From Gallionellaceae bacterium (GTDB lineage Bacteria > Pseudomonadota > Gammaproteobacteria > Burkholderiales > Gallionellaceae): a stretch of DNA of 64,000 bases. The position numbers were made by a program, and so were the translations under genes. This document shows positions 35,697-45,700 of the stretch, piece by piece. Every line of letters begins with the position of its first letter. Position 1 is the stretch's first letter. The notes under the pieces were generated by a model that searched no databases, was not told the origin of the DNA, and worked only from the letters and a program-made list of their open reading frames with translations. The stretch lies in assembly GCA_027448945.1 (NCBI GenBank), contig DAIDMQ010000003.1:19308-83307 (forward strand), given 5' to 3'.

Positions 35697-36746
35697 CTAA
35701 TGCCTATGCTGATGATGCGCATCCGGAAAATGTCGATGAGCATGCGTCAGTGGTTCATGACGATGCAAATGGCGATGTTGGCTACCCGGTGTTGTCTGGG
35801 AATCGTGTTCATGCTGGTGATGTTCGTCGTGAGTATGATCATGGTCATGCATCAACTCCGCATGTATATGCCGGTGTTCATGGTACTCGGTCAGATGCAG
35901 CCAAGTACCTAGCGCCATAAGTGCCCCAGCCAAGAGCAGTGGTGACGTGACCGGCTCACCCATCAGCACAGCAAGCAAAGCACCGAAGAACGGCGCAATT
36001 GAAAAATAGGCACCCGTGCGCGCCGTGCCCAGATGACGTAGCCCCACTACAAACATTGTCAAACTTACGCCATAAGCCAGCAAGCCAACCAGCATTGCGC
36101 CTGCCAGTTGCGGGAGTGCCGGTATTGAAGCACCCAACCATAAGGCCAACGTCAGGTTGACACCTCCCGACACCAAACCTTTTACCGAAGCGATCCATGT
36201 AGCGTCGGTGAGCGATACTTTACGCGTCAGGTTGTTGTCTATGCCCCATGCCAGGCATGCGCCCAGAATTGCCAGCATCGGCCATAACCCGGCTATATGT
36301 GCGTCTCCTGACCAGCTTAACACCACAGCACCAGCCACAATAGCAAGCATACCTAACGCGATGCGCCTATCAAAGTTTTCTCTGAAAACGAACCATGCCA
36401 GTAGCGCGGTAAATACACTTTCAGCATTCAGCAAGAGAGAGGCGGCAGATGCTTGCATACCGGTCAGGCCGATCATCAACAGCACAGGCCCGACGATACC
36501 GCCCGCCAGAATTGCTCCGGCAAACCAGGCTATTTCCCTGCGTGGAAGCTGTACGGCAGGCGCGTGGCTCAGACGACGATACAGTAGCAGACCAATACCT
36601 GAACCCGAATAGAGCAATCCCGCCAACAGCCACGGATCGACAGACTCAAGCAGCCACTTCGCTAAAGGTGTTCCCGTGCCAAATAACAAAGCTGCCCCTA
36701 TTGCTGCGGGTATGCCCGGTTGGCAAACTGCTTCTTTCCAGTTCAT
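35697..36746 (-). CDS. EamA/DMT transporter with His-rich C-terminal tail
   Basis: This 349-residue protein has ten predicted membrane spans in two EamA repeats (for example IPAAIGAALLFGTGTPLAKW and VLLMIGLTGMQASAASLLLN). The last 60 residues are cytosolic or periplasmic and extremely rich in His and Asp (HDHDHTHDEHHQHEHDS), ending HHQHRH. Such tails bind divalent metals in other exporters. The start ATG 36744-36746 is preferred over an in-frame TTG 15 bp upstream. It lies downstream of the metal ATPase on the same strand. Metal export is inferred from tail and context, not from the EamA family. Confidence 0.8.
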   Translation of the reverse strand: MNWKEAVCQPGIPAAIGAALLFGTGTPLAKWLLESVDPWLLAGLLYSGSGIGLLLYRRLSHAPAVQLPRREIAWFAGAILAGGIVGPVLLMIGLTGMQASAASLLLNAESVFTALLAWFVFRENFDRRIALGMLAIVAGAVVLSWSGDAHIAGLWPMLAILGACLAWGIDNNLTRKVSLTDATWIASVKGLVSGGVNLTLALWLGASIPALPQLAGAMLVGLLAYGVSLTMFVVGLRHLGTARTGAYFSIAPFFGALLAVLMGEPVTSPLLLAGALMALGTWLHLTEYHEHRHIHAELMHDHDHTHDEHHQHEHDSQTTPGSQHRHLHRHEPLTHAHRHFPDAHHQHRH

Positions 36747-36921
36747 CTGTTCCGCTTTCAAACAATGTAACGTTTAGTACATGGGTTGGCGAAGATAATT
36801 ATGTTCAATCAGACATATAGCGGGCTCATGAGTAAGAATTGATGCCTGAAATTCCATACAGTTTCCGCTGCCTTGATAACCAGCCTCTTGGTTGCCGTGA
36901 TTCGGATGCCGTACCAAATAT

Positions 36922-39105
36922 TCATCTCGTATGGCCAGATTTTATGTGGTCGCGTTCAATACCGCCCTTAATACGGAGCAAGCGCATCCCATTAAATACC
37001 ACGATCAGGCTGGCCCCCATATCGGCAAAGACCGCCATCCAGAGCGTGGCTTTCCCTGCCAGAGCCAAAGCGAAGAATATCGCCTTGATGCCGATGGCCA
37101 GCGTGATGTTTTGTTTGAGCACACGGGAAGTATTTCGGCTTAGCTGGATGAAGTGTGGCACTTTGCGCAAATCGTCATCCATCAGTGCAACATCGGCGGT
37201 CTCGATGGCAGTATCTGTACCGGCGCTGCCCATAGCAAATCCTATAGATGCCTTGGCTAACGCAGGCGCGTCGTTGATTCCATCACCCACCATGCCGACA
37301 TGATCGTAACGGTTCATCAACTCATCGATTACTGCCAGTTTTTCTTCCGGCAGCAGATTGCCGCGCGCATCGTCTATGCCCACCTGGGCAGCGATGGCGC
37401 TGGCCGTCGTCTGGTTGTCGCCGGTCAACATCACTGATGCCACACCGAGAGCATGAAGTTGGCGGATAGCCTCCGCGCTATGGCCGCGCACCGTGTCGGC
37501 CACACCGATGACGCACAGCGACTCGGTTGCCGTAGCCAGCACCACGGCTGTCTTGCCTTCCTGCTCCAGACGATGCAGAGCCTCTTCGACATGCACTCCG
37601 CAGATGCCCAGTTCTTCGATCTGCCGATGGTTGCACACATAGTAAAGTTGCCCCTCGACAACCGCTTTGGCACCGCGACCTGTGAGGGACTCGAACGAAA
37701 TGGCGGGTAGCAACGAACGCGGCGTTCCGTTCCCGTCGGCAGGCGTCTGCCATGCCGATACGATGGCAGACGCGATGGGATGTTCGGAATGCACGTCCAC
37801 GCTGGCGGCCAGTTGCAGCAGGCTGTCGGCAGGCAACTCAACCAGCGGAACCACATCGGTCACGACAGGCTTGCCGTGCGTGAGCGTGCCGGTCTTGTCC
37901 AAAGCTACGGCTTTTATCAGGCGTCCGTTCTCCAGATGCACGCCGCCCTTGATCAGTATGCCCTGCCTTGCCGCAGCGGCAAGCCCGCTCACCACGGTAA
38001 TGGGCGTGGAGATTACCAGCGCGCAGGGGCAGGCGATCACCAGCATGACCAGCGCCTTGTAGAACCATGGCTCGAACGCGGCACCGAACAGCAACGGAGG
38101 AACGGCCGCCACCAGAACCGCGAACACCACCACGGCGGGGGTGTAGTAACGCGCGAACTGGTCGACGAAACGTTGCGTCGGCGCGCGTTGGCCTTGCGCC
38201 TCTTGCACCGTGTGGATGATGCGATCCAGCGTGGTGTTGCCCTTGTTTGCGGTGACGCGAAACTCCAGCATACCGCGCTCGTTCAGCGTACCGGCGAACA
38301 CCGGATCGCCCGCCGCTTTCAACACGGGCATGCTCTCCCCGGTAATCGGCGCCTGGTTCACCGAACTGCCGCCCGCCGTGACCACGCCGTCCAGCGGAAT
38401 ACGCTCTCCCGGTTTGACGCGCACCACTTGCCCAACCTGCACGTCGGTTACTGCTGTCTCGCGCCATTCGCCGTTGTCGAGTTGCACGGTGGCGACCTCG
38501 GGAGTCATCGCCATCAGCCCCTTGATTGCGTTCTTGGCCCGCTCCAGCGAGAGCGTTTCGATCAACTCGGCCAGCGCGAACAGGAAAATCACCACCGCAG
38601 CTTCCGGCCATTCGCCGATGGCAAGCGCACCGATGACGGCGATGCTCATCAGGAAATTCATATTGAGGGCGAAGTTCTTGAGCGCGATCCAGCCTTTTTT
38701 CAGAGTGCTGAGGCCACCGGTGACAATGGAGAGCAAGGCCAGAGCGATCACCGCAACCGATTGCTCGCTCGCGCCGTTCCACGCGACGATTTCCGCAACC
38801 ATGGCCGCAGTACCGGACACCGCCATCAGCGCCCATGTCCGGCGCGATACCACGGGGGATTCCGCTTCGCAGCTCGAACAGGAGCCGGACTGGCATTGCG
38901 GCTCGGGGTCTGTCTTCATACCTATCTCGCGCAAGGCATCGAGGATAGGCTGTTCATCGTCCAGTGTATGCGTGACGGCAAGACGGCGGGTTATCAGGTT
39001 GAACGACAGCTCGCCGATGCCGGGCATCGATCCGAGACGCTTGCGGATCAGTGCCTCCTCAGTTGGACAGTCCATGTTACGAATATTGAACATTGAGTGT
39101 TTCAT
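36922..39105 (-). CDS. Zn/Cd/Pb P1B-type ATPase (ZntA/CadA-like)
   Basis: This 727-residue exporter has an N-terminal HMA domain with MDCPTEEALI, then a Cys cluster SGSCSSCEAES. Catalytic motifs are complete: TGES, IACPCALVIST in the transport helix, DKTGTLT phosphorylation Asp, and GDGINDAPALA. The last helix has FADMGASLIVVFNGMRLLR, whose Asp fits the Zn/Cd/Pb (P1B-2) subgroup. It pumps divalent soft metals out of the cytosol. No MerR-type regulator is adjacent. Confidence 0.94.
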   Translation of the reverse strand: MKHSMFNIRNMDCPTEEALIRKRLGSMPGIGELSFNLITRRLAVTHTLDDEQPILDALREIGMKTDPEPQCQSGSCSSCEAESPVVSRRTWALMAVSGTAAMVAEIVAWNGASEQSVAVIALALLSIVTGGLSTLKKGWIALKNFALNMNFLMSIAVIGALAIGEWPEAAVVIFLFALAELIETLSLERAKNAIKGLMAMTPEVATVQLDNGEWRETAVTDVQVGQVVRVKPGERIPLDGVVTAGGSSVNQAPITGESMPVLKAAGDPVFAGTLNERGMLEFRVTANKGNTTLDRIIHTVQEAQGQRAPTQRFVDQFARYYTPAVVVFAVLVAAVPPLLFGAAFEPWFYKALVMLVIACPCALVISTPITVVSGLAAAARQGILIKGGVHLENGRLIKAVALDKTGTLTHGKPVVTDVVPLVELPADSLLQLAASVDVHSEHPIASAIVSAWQTPADGNGTPRSLLPAISFESLTGRGAKAVVEGQLYYVCNHRQIEELGICGVHVEEALHRLEQEGKTAVVLATATESLCVIGVADTVRGHSAEAIRQLHALGVASVMLTGDNQTTASAIAAQVGIDDARGNLLPEEKLAVIDELMNRYDHVGMVGDGINDAPALAKASIGFAMGSAGTDTAIETADVALMDDDLRKVPHFIQLSRNTSRVLKQNITLAIGIKAIFFALALAGKATLWMAVFADMGASLIVVFNGMRLLRIKGGIERDHIKSGHTR

Positions 39106-39157
39106 GATCTACCTTGGCTTCACTAGGTTTCTGTGGCTTGAAAAATTCTGAGTTTCT

Positions 39158-39738
39158 TTAGAACTCGTACTCAATCTGCATCCTGAAGGTGTGATTGGGC
39201 CTGTCTTGCTTGTCACTGATAGGTCAAATTGGTGCCGTATGGCACACCACTTTTATCGGCCTTTTCAAATGCGCGTTCAAAAAGCAAATTGCCATTCATC
39301 TGGAGCTTGCCGGAGTCTGTCTGAAGCAATGACCCCAGCTTGAGCTCCCACGGCGCATCGCCTTTTAACGGGGCTTCCGTTTCGATGACAAAGCCAAGAT
39401 CAAGCGGATATTACCAGTCTCGGTGTGCTGGAACTTGTTCACCCATTCAGCCAGCGTGACCTCTGTGTTTCCGCTACGAACCTGTTTTAAATATATCTCT
39501 GTGAACCAATATTCCTTTGCGCCGAAACCTAATCCGATACTGGCAACTTTTGCGGGATTTCCGGCTTGTGACGAGGCTGTGCCGTACTTGATATCAATTT
39601 CCCGCTCACCATATTCGACTGCGGGGTATAGACATAATCCGCAGCACCGGCAAAAGCATCCTGCGCTCCGACAATTCCGCAGAGCAGGATGCCCAGAGAA
39701 AATAAATTAGCAAACGAAAATGCGAAATAATTTTTCAC
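39158..39738 (-). pseudogene. Decayed outer-membrane protein gene
   Basis: A secreted protein can be read through three frameshifts. The GTG start at 39736-39738 gives a signal peptide (KNYFAFSFANLFSLGILLCG, then DAFAGAADYVYTP). After a shift near 39626 the frame continues VEYGEREIDIKYGTASS and GFGAKEYWFTEIYLKQ. A second shift near 39400 leads to LGFVIETEAPLKGDAP. A third near 39225 leads to RPNHTFRMQIEYEF and a stop with an aromatic C-terminus like outer-membrane barrels. The family was not recognised. It follows the FTR1 gene on the same strand, so it was probably part of that iron operon. Confidence 0.65.
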
Positions 39739-39743
39739 GATGA

Positions 39744-40568
39744 TTATTTTCGTACCGTGGTTGGCTGCGAACGAGCAGCCCATTTCATGCCGATGAAAAT
39801 GACAATCAGTGCAGTAAGGTAAAAAATGATCTGCATTCCTGCCGGACGTGAGTCATAGCCAATCAGACTGTGCAGTAATATGCCGGTTAGTCCACTTTCC
39901 GGCAGTAGCGCAGACGTGTCCCATAGCGGCGAGGCGAGGCTGGGCAACAAATCGGCTTGAATCAGGAAATGCGCAGCTTGCGAGGCCATGCCTGCTGCTA
40001 ATAGCAACACCAATATGCCAGTAGCAGCAAAGAACCAGCGCATCGGCACGCGCAGCAGCCCGGCAAATATTGTGTAACCAACCACAATACCGAGCAGCAT
40101 GCCAACCATGCCGCCGAGCAGCATTGAAGACTGTCCGCCCTCACCAGATGTTGCGATGCCATAAAGAAACAGCACAGTTTCTGAACCTTCTCTGAGTACA
40201 GCCAGCCCGACGATAACAAATAGCACCGAACACTCGCTGTTTCCGTCACGAATGGCACTGCCCACTAAACGAGCGTTGGCCGCCAGCGCAGCACCGTGAG
40301 ACGCCATCCAAATGTTGTGCCATGCCAGCATCAGCACCGCGATGCCGAGTACGATGGTGTTGAAAATTTCTTGACCGATGCCGCTGGCCAGCGATCCGAT
40401 CACGTCGGTTGAAGCTGCGACCAATCCCGAACCCACTAATCCAGCCACCAGTCCAGCGGCCAACCAGCGTTTGCTGCCGTGAATGCTGCGCGTCGCGGCA
40501 GTGAGAATCCCGATGATGATGGAAGCTTCCAATACTTCCCGAAAAACAATGATGGCAGTTGCGAACAT
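39744..40568 (-). CDS. FTR1-family iron permease (EfeU-like)
   Basis: This 274-residue protein has seven predicted spans. The two REXXE iron-handling motifs are FREVLEAS (about 9-16) and LREGSETVLF (about 130-139). FTR1 proteins take up ferric or oxidised ferrous iron, usually with a cupredoxin or other periplasmic partner. The cupredoxin gene lies 9 bp upstream in the same unit, which is preceded by a Fur box. Confidence 0.92.
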   Translation of the reverse strand: MFATAIIVFREVLEASIIIGILTAATRSIHGSKRWLAAGLVAGLVGSGLVAASTDVIGSLASGIGQEIFNTIVLGIAVLMLAWHNIWMASHGAALAANARLVGSAIRDGNSECSVLFVIVGLAVLREGSETVLFLYGIATSGEGGQSSMLLGGMVGMLLGIVVGYTIFAGLLRVPMRWFFAATGILVLLLAAGMASQAAHFLIQADLLPSLASPLWDTSALLPESGLTGILLHSLIGYDSRPAGMQIIFYLTALIVIFIGMKWAARSQPTTVRK

Positions 40569-40577
40569 GATATTTTC

Positions 40578-40895
40578 CTATTTTGCGACGATTGAACCTT
40601 GGGCGGTTGCTGCGTGAAATTCGCCGGTGAAGGCGTAGCGTCCGGGCGTAAGTGGGCCGATGTAAATCGTCGCGGCGCCACGTCCGGCAATCACTTTTTC
40701 CCGGTTTAGATCGTGGCTATCGAATTCCTCGGGGGTGGCATCCTGATTCTCAACCAAGAGCTTGATTTTCTTGCCTGACGGGATGGTTAACTCAGACGGC
40801 TGGAAGCTGTGATCCTTGATGATCAGCGTATAGTCGGCATCGGCTGCATAGGCAGCGAATGGTAGTAGCAGGAAAATAAGTGAAAGACGTTTCAT
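40578..40895 (-). CDS. Periplasmic cupredoxin-like protein
   Basis: This 105-residue secreted protein has a signal peptide (MKRLSLIFLLLPFAAYA). The mature part is a single cupredoxin fold (DYTLIIKDHSFQPSELTIPS, EEFDSHDLNRE, GPLTPGRYAFTGEFH) similar to the EfeO N-terminal and P19-linked cupredoxins. It likely assists iron oxidation or delivery to the FTR1 permease; metal loading is not proven. It is the first gene of the minus-strand unit divergent from fur. Confidence 0.88.
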   Translation of the reverse strand: MKRLSLIFLLLPFAAYAADADYTLIIKDHSFQPSELTIPSGKKIKLLVENQDATPEEFDSHDLNREKVIAGRGAATIYIGPLTPGRYAFTGEFHAATAQGSIVAK

Positions 40896-40922
40896 GGCGA
40901 ACCCCGTAGTTAACTAGTCACA

Positions 40923-40941
40923 AATGATAATCATTCTTATT
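40923..40941. promoter_or_regulatory. Fur box between cupredoxin-FTR1 and fur
   Basis: AATGATAATCATTCTTATT matches the 19-bp Fur box (GATAATGATAATCATTATC) at most positions of the core AATGATAATCATT. It lies in the 100-bp divergent gap and could repress both the iron uptake unit and the fur gene. Confidence 0.75.
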
Positions 40942-40995
40942 TGCAATTACAAGTATTTCCTGACATGATGATTCAAAAATCTAAAAGGTCTTGAT

Positions 40996-41427
40996 ATGCA
41001 CCAACCTGATCACCTAAAAACTGTCGGTCTAAAATCCACCTTGCCACGGCTCAAGGTGTTGAGCCTGTTCGAAGCTAGCAAGCAACGACATCTGAGCGCG
41101 GAGGAGGTATACAAGCTGCTGCTCACCAGCGGTGACGATGTCGGCCTAGCGACCATTTATCGCGTGCTCACCCAGTTCGAGCAGGCTGGTCTGCTGATGC
41201 GGCACCATTTCGAGGGCGGCAAATCGGTGTTCGAACTTAATCAGGGCGAACACCATGATCACATCGTGTGTATGCAATGCGGCCATGTCGAAGAGTTTTA
41301 CGACGCAACTATTGAGGCACGCCAGAAAATAGCCGCCACCGATCGCGGATTTACCATTCACGACCACTCTCTCTATATCTACGCAGACTGTAACAAGCCA
41401 AAATGCCCCAATAAAATACAAAGCTGA
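40996..41427 (+). CDS. fur: Ferric uptake regulator Fur-family protein
   Basis: This 143-residue protein has the winged-helix N-terminus (KSTLPRLKVLSLFEA, GLATIYRVLTQFEQAGLL) and the metal site region EHHDHIVCMQCGHVEEF with its CxxC. The C-terminus DCNKPKCPNK is shorter and more basic than housekeeping Fur. Being in the island with its own Fur box and iron operon, it is probably an accessory copy. It lies divergent from the cupredoxin-FTR1 unit. Confidence 0.92.
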   Translation: MHQPDHLKTVGLKSTLPRLKVLSLFEASKQRHLSAEEVYKLLLTSGDDVGLATIYRVLTQFEQAGLLMRHHFEGGKSVFELNQGEHHDHIVCMQCGHVEEFYDATIEARQKIAATDRGFTIHDHSLYIYADCNKPKCPNKIQS

Positions 41428-41467
41428 AAATTCCCTCGTCAAATGTTTCATTGTCTGAATCTCCATG

Positions 41468-41500
41468 CCCTGTGGGCTTGAAAAAACCACAGGGTTCTTT
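41468..41500 (+). terminator. Intrinsic terminator after fur
   Basis: CCCTGTGG (41468-41475) and CCACAGGG (41487-41494) form an 8-bp stem followed by TTCTTT, 40 bp after the fur stop. Confidence 0.75.
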
Positions 41501-41585
41501 ATTTCCGCTTGTCAGTTATCATTTTGGAGCTGGCTGAGGCTGACCCATCCAGCAACAGCACTGGACACAGGCATATTCCTAAAGA

Positions 41586-41981
41586 TTAAGGCAAAGCAGC
41601 CAATACCCGCTCCAGCCGCTGACGTACCTCAATCGCCAGCAGGCTGATCTCAGGTTTGTTTACCAAATCCAGTACGGCGGCTGGATCCATGAATTCCACA
41701 TGCACCGAGCCTTCCTCATCCTGGCGCACGACCACGTTACAGGGGAGCAGCAGACCGATAGACGGCTCAGCCTGCAATGCACGATGAGCCAGCGGGGGAT
41801 TGCAAGCACCGAGAATGCGGTAAGGTGGCATCTCAGCATTGAGTTTCCTTTTCATCGTGGCAGCCACATCGATATCGGTCAACACACCAAAACCCTCGGA
41901 CTGCAAAGCACGTACCACTTGTTCCAAAGCACTGTCAAAATCTAGTACAGCTTTCTTGCCAAATCCATAACGAATTTCCAT
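41586..41981 (-). CDS. DUF302 family protein
   Basis: This 131-residue protein starts MEIRYGFGKKAVLDFDSALE and has the DUF302 core (LQSEGFGVLTDIDVAATMK, ILGACNPPLAHRALQAEP, LLLPCNVVVRQ). DUF302 proteins occur in metal and sulfur stress operons; their function is not established. The ATG at 41981 is preceded by AAGGAGA and is preferred over an ATG 21 bp upstream. It is the last gene of the RND operon region. Confidence 0.85.
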   Translation of the reverse strand: MEIRYGFGKKAVLDFDSALEQVVRALQSEGFGVLTDIDVAATMKRKLNAEMPPYRILGACNPPLAHRALQAEPSIGLLLPCNVVVRQDEEGSVHVEFMDPAAVLDLVNKPEISLLAIEVRQRLERVLAALP

Positions 41982-42052
41982 GTTGTTCTCCTTGAATTGC
42001 ATTTATAACCAAGCCATGCCGCACAAACGCCCTAGCGGCCAAAAACTTCCTG

Positions 42053-42274
42053 CTAAATCCCCTTCATATCATCCCGCCTTTTCAGATACTCATCACGACC
42101 GATTTCGCCTCGGGCATACCGCTCATCCAGCATCTCTAGCGCTTTGGCGGGTTCACTACCGCCCCCATTCTTACCAGCAAGATATTTGACCACCGCCAAA
42201 ACCAGAAAAATCAGCAGCAGCCAGAACAACGCCATGCCCAGCCATCCACAGCCCATCCCGTATTCCCACATCAT
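42053..42274 (-). CDS. SHOCT-domain membrane protein
   Basis: This 73-residue protein has one N-terminal span (WLGMALFWLLLIFLVLAVVKY) followed by a C-terminal SHOCT motif (ALEMLDERYARGEIGRDEYLKRRDDM). Such short membrane-SHOCT proteins are common beside copper/silver efflux genes. The function is unknown. It lies between the PII-like and DUF302 genes. Confidence 0.85.
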   Translation of the reverse strand: MMWEYGMGCGWLGMALFWLLLIFLVLAVVKYLAGKNGGGSEPAKALEMLDERYARGEIGRDEYLKRRDDMKGI

Positions 42275-42377
42275 AATTTCCTCCTTTTTGCGTTAATTAC
42301 GTACACACCTGCTTCGTTCGTAAGGTGACAAGCGCAATGTATAAACACAAGAATTCCGGCTAATTGGCGCATTACGT

Positions 42378-42734
42378 TCAAGTTTTGGATTGCCAACCAG
42401 CTATCGGAACTGCCTGGATGATGTCGCTGATGTAAATCCAGCCAGCCTCGGCTTGGCCGGTGCGGGCGGCGTGCCCGATGATGGCCACTAGCTCGTCCAC
42501 CTGGAGATCCTCGCAAACCAGTTCCAGCTTCGATTCGTTGATAACTGTCTCGGCCAATTCGATGGAATAGTGTTGCTCCTTGGCGTCCACCGCCTTCAGT
42601 AGGCTTTGCACCGGGATGACGGCAAGATTGCGGCAGCCAGGCGTTCCGTCCGTGTTGCACAGCCCTGATTCTTTTACGGCGCGAATCACATCGGCGATGC
42701 GGTGGTTGTGGATATAAGCCTTGATTTCTTTCAT
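42378..42734 (-). CDS. PII-like protein of heavy-metal efflux operon
   Basis: This 118-residue protein has a PII/CutA-type ferredoxin-like fold (MKEIKAYIHNHRIADVIRAV, LVCEDLQVDELVAIIGHAART, WIYISDI). It lacks the T-loop Tyr and the ATP-binding signatures of GlnB/GlnK, but has Cys residues in SGLCNTDGTPGCRNL. PII-like genes next to CzcA/CusA genes recur in proteobacteria; their ligand is largely unknown. It is 57 bp downstream of the RND pump gene. Confidence 0.82.
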   Translation of the reverse strand: MKEIKAYIHNHRIADVIRAVKESGLCNTDGTPGCRNLAVIPVQSLLKAVDAKEQHYSIELAETVINESKLELVCEDLQVDELVAIIGHAARTGQAEAGWIYISDIIQAVPIAGWQSKT

Positions 42735-42791
42735 GCGGATTCTCCTGATTTAGTGATTGCGTGCGGCCCGGTCAGGCCGCACGCTACTGGT

Positions 42792-45700
42792 TTACTTCGC
42801 TTGTTTGCGTTCGCGGCGTGTCTCCACCCACTCGTACATCAACGGCAAAAGCAGCAACGTCAACGCCGTAGAGGTAAACAATCCGCCCACCACGACCGTC
42901 GCCAGCGGGCGCTGAGTTTCCGCGCCCACACCCGAAGACAAGAGCATCGGCACCAGACCGAAGATGGCGATGGAAGCCGTCATCAAAACTGGTCTTAATC
43001 GCAATGCGGCACCTTGCTTAACAGCTGCACGCACCGACAAGCCCCGTTCACGTTGATCATTTAAAAAAGTCACCAGCACGATGCCGTTCAGCATCGCAAC
43101 ACCAAATACGGCAATAAATCCGATGGCCGATGGTACAGACAGGTATTGTCCGGTAATGAATAGCCCGATCACACCGCCGATAGTGGCGAACGGCACGTTG
43201 GCAATGATCAGCGTGGCGTAGGTAAGCGAATTAAATGCCGTATACAACAGGATGAAGATCAGCCCGATGGTGAGCGGCACGATCAGCGCCAGCTTGGCCA
43301 TGGCGCGCTGCTGGTTCTCAAAGGCGCCACCCCACTCGATCCAGTAGCCGGCTGGAATCTTCACTTCGCTCTTGATCCTGGCCGCTGCCTCCTTCACGAA
43401 GCTGTCCACGTCGCGCCCTTTCACGTCCATCTGGATCACAGCGTAACGTTGCAGCTGTTCGCGCCGGATGAAGGAATAACCTTCATCCAGTTCCACCGTG
43501 GCGACTCTGGAAAGGGGAATCAGCGCGCCGCTCTGGGTGCGAATCGGGATGTTGTTGATGGCTTCCACGCTGTTGCGGAAATCGGGCGCGAGCCAGACCT
43601 GGATGTCGAAACGCTTGACCCCGTCGATCAGCGTACTCACCGCCTTGCCGCCGATGCCGGCCTGCACCACCTCAAGGATTTCGTCGGCGTTGATGCCGTA
43701 GCGCGCCGCCTCATCCCGGTTCACCTTGACCACCATCTGCGGCTTGCCTTTGTTCGCTTCCAGCGACAGATCCGCGACGCCCGGCACTTTCTCCAGAGCG
43801 GACTTAAGCTCACCGGACAGGCGGTCAAGGGTAGTCAGGTCTTCGCCGTAGAGCTTTAGCGCGAGCGTGGCGCGTACCCCGGAAATCAACTCCTCGACGC
43901 GCATCTGGATCGGCTGGGTGGCCGAAATCACCGAGGTCGGCACGACCTGTTCCAGCTTGTCCTGCATCTCCCTGGAGAGATCGGGGAAGGAAATGGCTTT
44001 GGGCCACTGGTCGCGTGGTTTGAGATTCACCAGGATTTCCATGTAGTTCACGTCCGCGGTTTCGCCCTTTTCCGCGCGCCCGATCATGGCTATGGCCGAA
44101 GTGGTTTGCGGGAAGGTTTTCAGTGCAGCTTCGAGGCGCTCGGAGATGCGGATGGATTCGTCGAGCGAAGTGGAAGGGATACTGGTCACCCGGAACATGA
44201 TGCCGCCCTCCTGCAGGGTGGGCATGAATTCCTTGCCGAGGAAAGGAATCAACGCGACGGACGCCACCAGCAGCACCCCTGCACCGGAGAACACTTTTTT
44301 CTTGTTCTCCAGTGCCCAGTCGAGCAAGGGCAGATAGAGCTTTTTCGCCCACCTGACTATAAAGGTGTCTTTCTCCTCCTTGGGCTTCAGGATCAGCGCC
44401 GACATGACCGGCACCAGCGTCATGGTCAGCACCAGCGAACCCACCATCGCGAAAGTGATGGTCAGCGCCATCGGCTTGAACAGCTTGCCTTCCAGCCCGG
44501 TCAGGGAAAACAGCGGCAGGAACACCACGATGATGATCAGGATCGCGAACGCGGTCGGATTGATCACTTCCCGCGCCGCTTCCAGGATCACGTGCGTCTT
44601 GTTCACCGCCGCCTTGCCGGCCTGGTGCGAAAGCAGGCGGAAGCCGTTCTCCACCATCACCACGGCGCCATCCACCATCATCCCGATCCCCACCGCCAGG
44701 CCAGCCAGCGACATCAGGTTGGCCGACAGTCCCCACTGCTGCATCAGGATGAAGCTGATCAGCATGGCCAGCGGCAGGGCGATGATCACCACCACCGCAG
44801 AGCGGATTTCCCCCAAGAACAGGAACAGGATGATGACCACCAGGATGGAGCCTTCGACCAGCGCATTTTCTGCGGTCTGGACCGCCTTCTCCACCAGTTC
44901 CGTACGGTCGTACACCGTATTGATTACAATGCCAGCCGGCAGCGCCTGCTCTACGGTTTTGAGCTTCGTCTTCACGGCGTCCACCACGTTTTTGGCGTTC
45001 TCGCCGATGCGCTGCAACGCCATGCCCAGCACGACTTCCTTGCCGTCCTTGGTCACTGCGCCGGAGCGTAGCGAGGGCGCCTCTTTGACTTCAGCCACGT
45101 CGCGCACATAGACCGGCGTCCCCTCGCGGGTGGCCAACACCACATTGCCGATATCCCGCACATTGCCGACCAGGCCGAGACCGCGCACCAGATACTGCTC
45201 CTGCCCGATATCGAGATATTGCCCGCCGACCTGACGGTTGTTGGCGGTGAGGGTCTCCATCACGGTCTTGAAGCTGAGGCCATATTTGATCAGCTTTTGC
45301 GGATTGATCAGCACCTGGTATTGTTTTTCCTGTCCGCCCCAGGACGTCACGTCATCCACACCCAGTGCGGTTCGCAGCACTAGGCGAACGTTCCAGTCCT
45401 GCAGGGTGCGCAGGTCCATTTCAGACAATTTCTTGTCAGCCGTTTCGATGGTGTACCAGAACACCTGTCCCAGACCCGAAGTATTCGGGCCCAAGCCGGG
45501 CTCGCCGTAACCCTGGGGAATACGGTCTTTCGCCTCGAGCAGCTTCTCGCCCACCAGCCGGCGGGCGAAGTAGATGTCGATACTGTCCTTGAAATAGACG
45601 CTCACGTAGGAGAGGCCGAATAGCGATACCGAGCGGATTTCCTCCACACCGGCAAGTCCCGCCATGGCGGCTTCCACCGGAGAAGTCAGCAGTTTTTCCA

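Noticed and set aside
36839..37303. Plus-strand frame opposite the metal ATPase
   Set aside because: Antisense shadow of the conserved P-type ATPase C-terminus.
44106..45071. Long plus-strand frame opposite the RND pump
   Set aside because: Shadow frame with His/Gln/Arg bias; the pump gene is unambiguous.
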